From assembly GCA_022567055.1 (NCBI GenBank), contig JADFHU010000089.1:1-11847 (forward strand): 11,847 nt of DNA, read 5' to 3'. The notes under the pieces are model-generated. The model had not been told where the DNA came from. It did no database searches and saw only the letters and a program-made list of their open reading frames with translations. A program made the position numbers and the translations under genes. Below, in pieces: positions 6,363 to 11,847 of this stretch; position 1 is the first letter of the stretch; each line of letters begins with the position of its first letter. Source of the DNA: Planctomycetota bacterium. Lineage in GTDB: Bacteria; Planctomycetota; Phycisphaerae; Sedimentisphaerales; Anaerobacaceae.

Positions 6363-6366
6363 CGAG

Positions 6367-7857
<1,491 letters not shown>

Positions 7858-7925
7858 TCAAACGCCAGCCGAAGCCCGGCGTCCGGGAGGAGCTGGTCAC
7901 GGGCAGGTGATCTAGTGCGGTTGCC

Positions 7926-9530
7926 TCAAGTCGTAGTGTTCAGTGCAATCGCCTCGGCTACTTTGATTCCGTCGACGGCGGCCGAGAGGATGCCGCCGGC
8001 ATAGCCCGCACCTTCTCCCGTCGGATAGAGGCCTTTGACGTTCATGCTCTGCAGGGTGTCGGCATGGCGTTTGATGCGAACCGGTGACGAGGTGCGGGTT
8101 TCGACCCCTGTCAGAATGCCGTCAGGCAGATCATAGTGTTTTATCTTGCGGGCAAAAACGGGAAGCGCCTCGCGTATCGCCTCGATTGCGAACCTTGGCA
8201 GGGCCTGGCTGAGATCACCGAGCTTTACGCCCGGCGTATACGAAGGGACGACCGAGCCGAATTTGCTTGACGGCCGCTGGGCGATAAAGTCGCCGATCAG
8301 TTGCCCTGGAGCATGGTAATGGCTGCCGCCCAGCTCGAAGGCACGGGTTTCCCAATGACGCTGGAAGGCTATTCCGGCCAGGGGCCCGTCGGGGTAGTCC
8401 ACTTCCGGGGTGATTCCCACCACGATACCACTGTTGGCATTGCGTTCCTTCCGCGAATGCTGGCTCATGCCGTTGGTCACGACCCGCCCGGGCTCGGAGG
8501 CCGCCGCCACCACCGTGCCGCCGGGACACATGCAGAAGCTGTAGACCGAGCGACCATTGCTGGCGTGATGGACTAGCTTGTAGTCGGCCGCGCTGAGCAG
8601 GGGATTGCCGGCATGAGAACCGTAGCGGTCGCGATCGATCAGCGACTGGGGGTGCTCGATGCGAAAGCCAATCGAGAAGGCCTTGGCTTCGAGATGCACG
8701 CCACGCCGGTGCAGCATCGCAAAGGTGTCTCGGGCGCTATGTCCGATCGCCAGTACCAGATGGTCTGTGGCGATATGCTCGCCATTGGCCAAATTGACGC
8801 CCCGCACTTGGCCGTCGTCGATCTCGATGTCGTCGACCCGGTTCTCGAAGCGAATTTCGCCGCCGAGGGCCTGAATGGTCGCCCGCATCTTCTCGACCAC
8901 GCTGACCAGACGAAAGGTTCCAATGTGGGGCTTGCTGACGTAGAGAATCTCTGCGGGGGCACCGGCCTTGACAAGCTCGCTCAGCACCTTGCGCGCGTAA
9001 GGCTTGCGATCCTTGATCTGGCTGTGCAGCTTGCCATCAGAAAAAGTCCCGGCTCCCCCTTCGCCGAACTGCACGTTGGATTCCGGATTCAGGATGCCCT
9101 TGCGCCAGAAGCCAAAGGTGTCCTTGGTGCGCTCGCGAACTTCCTTGCCCCGCTCGAGGATCAGAGGTCCAAATCCCGACTGAGCCAGAATCAGGCCGGC
9201 GAACAGGCCAGCAGGGCCCATGCCAATCACAACGGGTCTCAGTCCACTATTGGCTGACGCACGGGCGACGAACTTATAGCGGAGGTCAGGAGCGACATCG
9301 ACGTTGCGGTCTTTTTCGAAACGCTTGAGTGTTTCCGCTTCCTGACGCAACTCCAGATCCAGGGTGTAGACGAACAGTATGGCATTCAATCGGCGCGCAT
9401 CGACGGCGCGGCGGAAGATGATAATACGGATCAAATCTCCTTCGGGAATCTCCAAACGCTCGAGGATGCCTGCCCTGAGGGCTTCTTCGGCATGCTCTAG
9501 TGGGAGTTTGAATTCTCTCAATCTTAACAT
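7926..9530 (-). CDS. COG2509-type FAD-dependent dehydrogenase
   Basis: A 534-aa NAD(P)/FAD-dependent oxidoreductase of the uncharacterised FAD-dependent dehydrogenase group (COG2509), a normal length for the group. The N-terminal 95 residues match the family's leading domain (MLRLREFKLPLEHAEEAL, then a GDLIRIIIFRRAVDAR stretch). The FAD-binding Rossmann motif GMGPAG is at 103-108, with ERGKEV at the end of strand 2 (126-131). FGEGGAGTFSDGKL (155-168) is the strongly conserved family block. A C-terminal TGEGAGYAGGILSAAVDG (about 504-521) is the second FAD contact. No signal peptide, so cytosolic. Substrate is unknown for the family. No strong Shine-Dalgarno precedes the ATG; a 12-bp dyad ATCAG-ca-CTGAT lies at 9537-9548. 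Stops 15 bp from the sulfatase 2 tail, convergently. Confidence 0.85.
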   Translation of the reverse strand: MLRLREFKLPLEHAEEALRAGILERLEIPEGDLIRIIIFRRAVDARRLNAILFVYTLDLELRQEAETLKRFEKDRNVDVAPDLRYKFVARASANSGLRPVVIGMGPAGLFAGLILAQSGFGPLILERGKEVRERTKDTFGFWRKGILNPESNVQFGEGGAGTFSDGKLHSQIKDRKPYARKVLSELVKAGAPAEILYVSKPHIGTFRLVSVVEKMRATIQALGGEIRFENRVDDIEIDDGQVRGVNLANGEHIATDHLVLAIGHSARDTFAMLHRRGVHLEAKAFSIGFRIEHPQSLIDRDRYGSHAGNPLLSAADYKLVHHASNGRSVYSFCMCPGGTVVAAASEPGRVVTNGMSQHSRKERNANSGIVVGITPEVDYPDGPLAGIAFQRHWETRAFELGGSHYHAPGQLIGDFIAQRPSSKFGSVVPSYTPGVKLGDLSQALPRFAIEAIREALPVFARKIKHYDLPDGILTGVETRTSSPVRIKRHADTLQSMNVKGLYPTGEGAGYAGGILSAAVDGIKVAEAIALNTTT

Positions 9531-9609
9531 GGTTGGATCAGCACTGATTGAAATAGGTCATGCAACGTCAAATGGGTTTGTTCCTATTCTTTCCTTGGCT
9601 CGCGTGGAC

Positions 9610-9632
9610 TTGAGCGCTTTGGGTCCGCTCAA
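9610..9632. promoter_or_regulatory. Stem-loop upstream of the FAD dehydrogenase
   Basis: TTGAGCG (9610-9616) and CGCTCAA (9626-9632) are exact reverse complements around 9 nt. The site lies in the 116-bp gap between the decayed domain copy and the FAD gene, about 80 nt before the latter's start. It could be an operator or a weak terminator for the upstream unit; no T-run follows on either strand. Confidence 0.3.
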
Positions 9633-9646
9633 CCGTGAATGGGCCC

Positions 9647-9939
9647 TTACGCCCCGGGAAAGCGTTCCCGGGAGAGGGTGACGGCCTGACGAAAGCCCCC
9701 GCGCCAACAGGCGTGTTTGAGTTCGACCTGAGCGTAGAAGTCTGCGCTGTCAAAGGGCGCGACGGGGTCGGTGGCGAGGCGGTGCTCGAAGTCAAGAATC
9801 GCCCTGGTCAAGTACCCGCCTTGCCTTGCGGCAAGGTGGCGCTTTTGCGATCCCACAGTTTGCCTCTTTCCACATCTCCGACAATCGCCTGCCCAAGTCC
9901 GGTCGCTGGGAGGACTTTGTCAGGGGCCTATGATTTGGC
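9647..9939 (-). pseudogene. Decayed extra copy of the C-terminal domain of the diheme-type protein
   Basis: Directly after the TAG of the 467-aa gene, in the same frame, four codons (GCC AAA TCA TAG) lead to a stretch reading APDKVLPATGLG then GKLWDRKSATLPQGK. After a 5-nt insertion (9815-9819) the next frame continues YLTRAILDFEHRLATDP and SADFYAQVEL to a TAA at 9647. The intact gene ends with LPAGRYLVKAFVDAHHRLATDP and TDFYGRVEV, so this is a duplicated domain. Two nonsense codons (9940-9942 and 9928-9930) and a frameshift disable it. A perfect 8-bp stem-loop, CCCGGGAA-agcg-TTCCCGGG (9653-9672), lies within its end and may terminate transcription. Confidence 0.7.
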
Positions 9940-11343
9940 CTAATCCCTTACGAAATCCGCACCGGAGATCGATTCGGCCAGCTTGAAGGTTTCGCGCCAC
10001 TGAGCATCCGGCACTTCGACGCGACCATAGAAGTCGGTATCGTCCAAGTAGGCGGTGGGGTCGGTGGCGAGACGGTGATGAGCGTCGACGAAGGCCTTGA
10101 CCAGGTACCTCCCTGCTGGGAGCTTGGCGTTTTCGCCATCCCAATGCATGGACGCTTCGGACTGCTTCCCTGCCAGCAAGAAGAGAGGGCCCACCACCCT
10201 GTGACGCGGGTTCACCGTGCCCTGGGTAAAGGCGGCTGCCTCTTTTCTCCACCCTTGCTCATCGGCGTCCCAGGCGTGGACGAAGAACTGCACGGCCGTG
10301 CCTGTGGCCCAGTCTGCAGGGGTATCCATGACCCTGAGGACCTGCTTGGAGGGATAGAGGTTGTCGGCCGGAAGCTCTGCCGCGCTGTCGTAGCGATCGC
10401 CGACGACCCTGGCGTAGTCCTGAATCCAGGCGATGAAGGACTTGTAAGAGGCGTCGTTGAGATGCATCTTCAGTCCGCCCATATGTGACACCGGGTCCAC
10501 CAATGAGGGCGCCGCATGGGTCCCGTCTTCCAGCTTGGCCGGCAACTTGGAGGTCGGCTTCAATACGATCAGGCTCTGGCCTGGATTCTCCAAGTTGATC
10601 AGAGGCAGTCGGTCATCGGGTGTATTGCGACTGCTGGAGATCAGATACGCCATGCTCGCCTCGGGTGTTTCCCGAAAGATATTGAGCCGCTCAAACATCT
10701 CCTCGCCGTACTGAATCCTGAATTCCCCCAGCTTTTTGATAGCGTTCTTGTGGCGGGGGTTGGTCTCGTCGATCTCGTGGTGCGCGTGGCAGGGGAAGCA
10801 GCGCATCCGTTGTGACCACACGTTTCGTACGAAGGAGTCCAGCACCCGGTCCTTGCGGGCATGCCGGATCACGGCATCGGGTTTGGCAGGTCGCGCCTCC
10901 TCGTGACCTTCAAGGCACGGCAATGCCATCAGCCGGGGCTCTTTACAGCAGGCCTCGATCCAAGCCGCGAAGGCCGCATACTCGGCCCGGCGCATCTGCT
11001 CATGAATCAATCGTGCCCCTTCATCGGGATCTTGCGTCCCCATCTGGATCAATTTCAGGATCTTCGATTTCTCGGGGGCCGCAGGATCAATCAGTCCCTG
11101 ATCGCGCAGGGAGACGAATGTCTGCTCTTCCGAGGGCAGGATGTAGTCCTTGAGATCGACCGAGGCCAGATGACATTGCACACAGCTAGAAGGCTCGGAT
11201 GCCCGGAAGATCGGCAGGATCCTCTCGTCAAACAAGGCCAGGGAAGAAGACCGTTCGAATTCGGAGCCGTTTGGGGCGGCGCCTAGGGCGGTGAGCATCG
11301 AGAGGATAAGCGAGGTGATCAAGAGAGCAGACATGAGTCTCAT
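9940..11343 (-). CDS. Secreted protein with two CxxCH haem motifs, planctomycete-cytochrome type
   Basis: A 467-aa exported protein. The start at 11343 is supported by GGAGG (11353-11357) 9 nt upstream and by the signal peptide that follows (MRLMSALLITSLILSMLTALGAA). The in-frame ATG at 11382 would add 13 residues without such support. CVQCH (54-58) and CFPCH (182-186) are c-type haem attachment motifs. The first sits in the layout typical of planctomycete cytochromes: FDERILPIFR, then the CxxCH, then DLKDY. Other cysteines (Cys132-Cys133, Cys143) are of unknown role. The C-terminal domain (about 330-467) is repeated in decayed form downstream. It probably carries electrons or binds a ligand outside the cytoplasmic membrane. 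No linked DUF1501/DUF1553-like partner genes are present here. The exact function is unknown. Confidence 0.75.
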   Translation of the reverse strand: MRLMSALLITSLILSMLTALGAAPNGSEFERSSSLALFDERILPIFRASEPSSCVQCHLASVDLKDYILPSEEQTFVSLRDQGLIDPAAPEKSKILKLIQMGTQDPDEGARLIHEQMRRAEYAAFAAWIEACCKEPRLMALPCLEGHEEARPAKPDAVIRHARKDRVLDSFVRNVWSQRMRCFPCHAHHEIDETNPRHKNAIKKLGEFRIQYGEEMFERLNIFRETPEASMAYLISSSRNTPDDRLPLINLENPGQSLIVLKPTSKLPAKLEDGTHAAPSLVDPVSHMGGLKMHLNDASYKSFIAWIQDYARVVGDRYDSAAELPADNLYPSKQVLRVMDTPADWATGTAVQFFVHAWDADEQGWRKEAAAFTQGTVNPRHRVVGPLFLLAGKQSEASMHWDGENAKLPAGRYLVKAFVDAHHRLATDPTAYLDDTDFYGRVEVPDAQWRETFKLAESISGADFVRD

Positions 11344-11389
11344 GGCCGAATGCCTCCAAGTGGGTTGGTTTAAGTTAGACATCGGTAAA

Positions 11390-11439
11390 AGTATAACATA
11401 CAGAACGGGGATACGCCTCCCATTTTTCCCCTCGGGAAA
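11390..11439 (-). promoter_or_regulatory. Extended -10 promoter for the diheme-type gene, next to a weak stem-loop
   Basis: On the minus strand TGTTATACT (11398-11390) is an extended -10 element, TG-N-TATACT. It gives a start near 11383 and a 40-nt leader containing the Shine-Dalgarno. No good -35 box is visible. Just upstream TTTCCC-gag-GGGAAA (11439-11425) follows the phosphatase stop by 12 nt and may be a weak terminator. Together they suggest the two genes are separately transcribed. Confidence 0.4.
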
Positions 11440-11450
11440 CTACGTAGGAT

Positions 11451-11847
11451 CTAGTAGGACAAATCACTGCGATACACCGTGAATTGTTGCGTTTCTTCAT
11501 CGTCGGTGGTGATGCAGCGAAAGGTCACGGCAGGATCGTCCAGGGTAAAATCGAAGGTCAACAGTCCGAAGAAGTTGCCCTCATTGTAGCTGATGAGAGA
11601 CTTCTTGTTTGGCCCATGCGTATGGTCGTTGGTGAGCTTGGAACTTTCAAACTCGTAAAATGCATACCCGTTGGGCCGGACAATCTTGAAGACTTCCGAC
11701 CGATGTCGGTCCGCCGAGATCAGCACGACCCCCTCGATTCTCTTTTGCTCGATAAAACCGAGCAATCTTTCCCGTTCTTCCGGGAATCCCCACCAGGAGT
11801 CCCGTCCTCCTTTGTCGGCAAATTCTGTCCACAGCGTCCCCGAGGCA
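11451..11847 (-). CDS. PhoD-like phosphatase, C-terminal part only
   Basis: The frame is open to the right window edge, with 131 residues visible before the TAG at 11451. It reads WWGFPEERERLLGFIEQKRIEGVVLISADRHRSEVF, where SADRHRSE is the C-terminal metal-binding GDxH-type motif of PhoD-family phosphatases, followed by YAFYEFESSKLT and a GLLTFDFT beta-rich end typical of the family. It is a different branch from the phosphatase at 1191-3011, whose equivalent motif is GDLHNS. The N-terminus, and any signal peptide, lie outside the window. An ATG-like start inside the window is not needed. It is followed on the same strand, after 107 nt, by the diheme-type gene. Confidence 0.8.
   Translation of the reverse strand, partial: ASGTLWTEFADKGGRDSWWGFPEERERLLGFIEQKRIEGVVLISADRHRSEVFKIVRPNGYAFYEFESSKLTNDHTHGPNKKSLISYNEGNFFGLLTFDFTLDDPAVTFRCITTDDEETQQFTVYRSDLSY

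Noticed and set aside
6193..6366. A start for sulfatase 2 at the GTG (6193) or the ATG at 6319
   Set aside because: Both would translate part of the terminal-inverted-repeat element and place a long arginine-containing stretch before the signal peptide. The ATGs at 6367 and 6373 give a normal signal peptide.
8613..9257. A 214-codon plus-strand frame opposite the FAD dehydrogenase
   Set aside because: It is fully antisense to a well-conserved gene and has no recognisable motif.
9841..9930. A plus-strand reading ending in HISDNRLPKSGRWEDFV at 9866-9930
   Set aside because: It looked protein-like, but the minus strand of the same region is clearly homologous to the C-terminal domain of the adjacent gene, so the plus-strand reading is a shadow.

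Overview
The window looks like a chromosomal piece from a heterotrophic bacterium of the Planctomycetota/PVC type. The evidence is family content: two secreted S1-type sulfatases, two PhoD-like phosphatases, a secreted two-CxxCH protein of the planctomycete-cytochrome kind, and a mannonate dehydratase preceded by what looks like the end of an export signal. No rRNA, tRNA or CRISPR array was seen. The taxonomic call is inference.

Layout. Positions 1-1071 (+) hold a mannonate dehydratase cut by the left edge. It converges on a PhoD-like phosphatase (3011-1191, -). That gene diverges from sulfatase 1 (3190-4635, +) across 178 bp carrying two 22-bp dyads of matching geometry. A 695-bp region without a gene follows (4636-5330). 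It contains a good sigma70-type promoter, a large imperfect palindrome (4898-5116), a second inverted repeat, a terminator-like stem-loop and then a second promoter for a small membrane protein (5331-5750, +). This converges on a 67-aa charged protein (6036-5833, -) with a perfect Shine-Dalgarno. A second large inverted repeat (6201-6362), with 19-bp termini matching at 18 positions, ends 4 bp before the likely start of sulfatase 2 (6367, +). Sulfatase 2 keeps a complete active site but is frameshifted near its C-terminus. It converges on a COG2509-type FAD-dependent dehydrogenase (9530-7926, -). Upstream of that lie a decayed in-frame copy of a C-terminal domain (9939-9647), the intact diheme-type protein that carries this domain (11343-9940, -) and the C-terminal part of another PhoD-like phosphatase (11847-11451, -).

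How the genes may work together. Sulfatases, phosphatases and mannonate dehydratase fit scavenging of sulfated or phosphorylated, uronate-containing polysaccharides, with most products exported. This is inference from family roles. The genes are mostly single transcription units in alternating directions, so this is a loose functional neighbourhood and not one operon. The least ordinary parts are the non-coding ones (the two large palindromes and the possible structured RNA unit between 4785 and 5275) and the signs of gene decay: a sulfatase lacking conserved active-site residues, a frameshifted sulfatase, and a degenerate C-terminal repeat.
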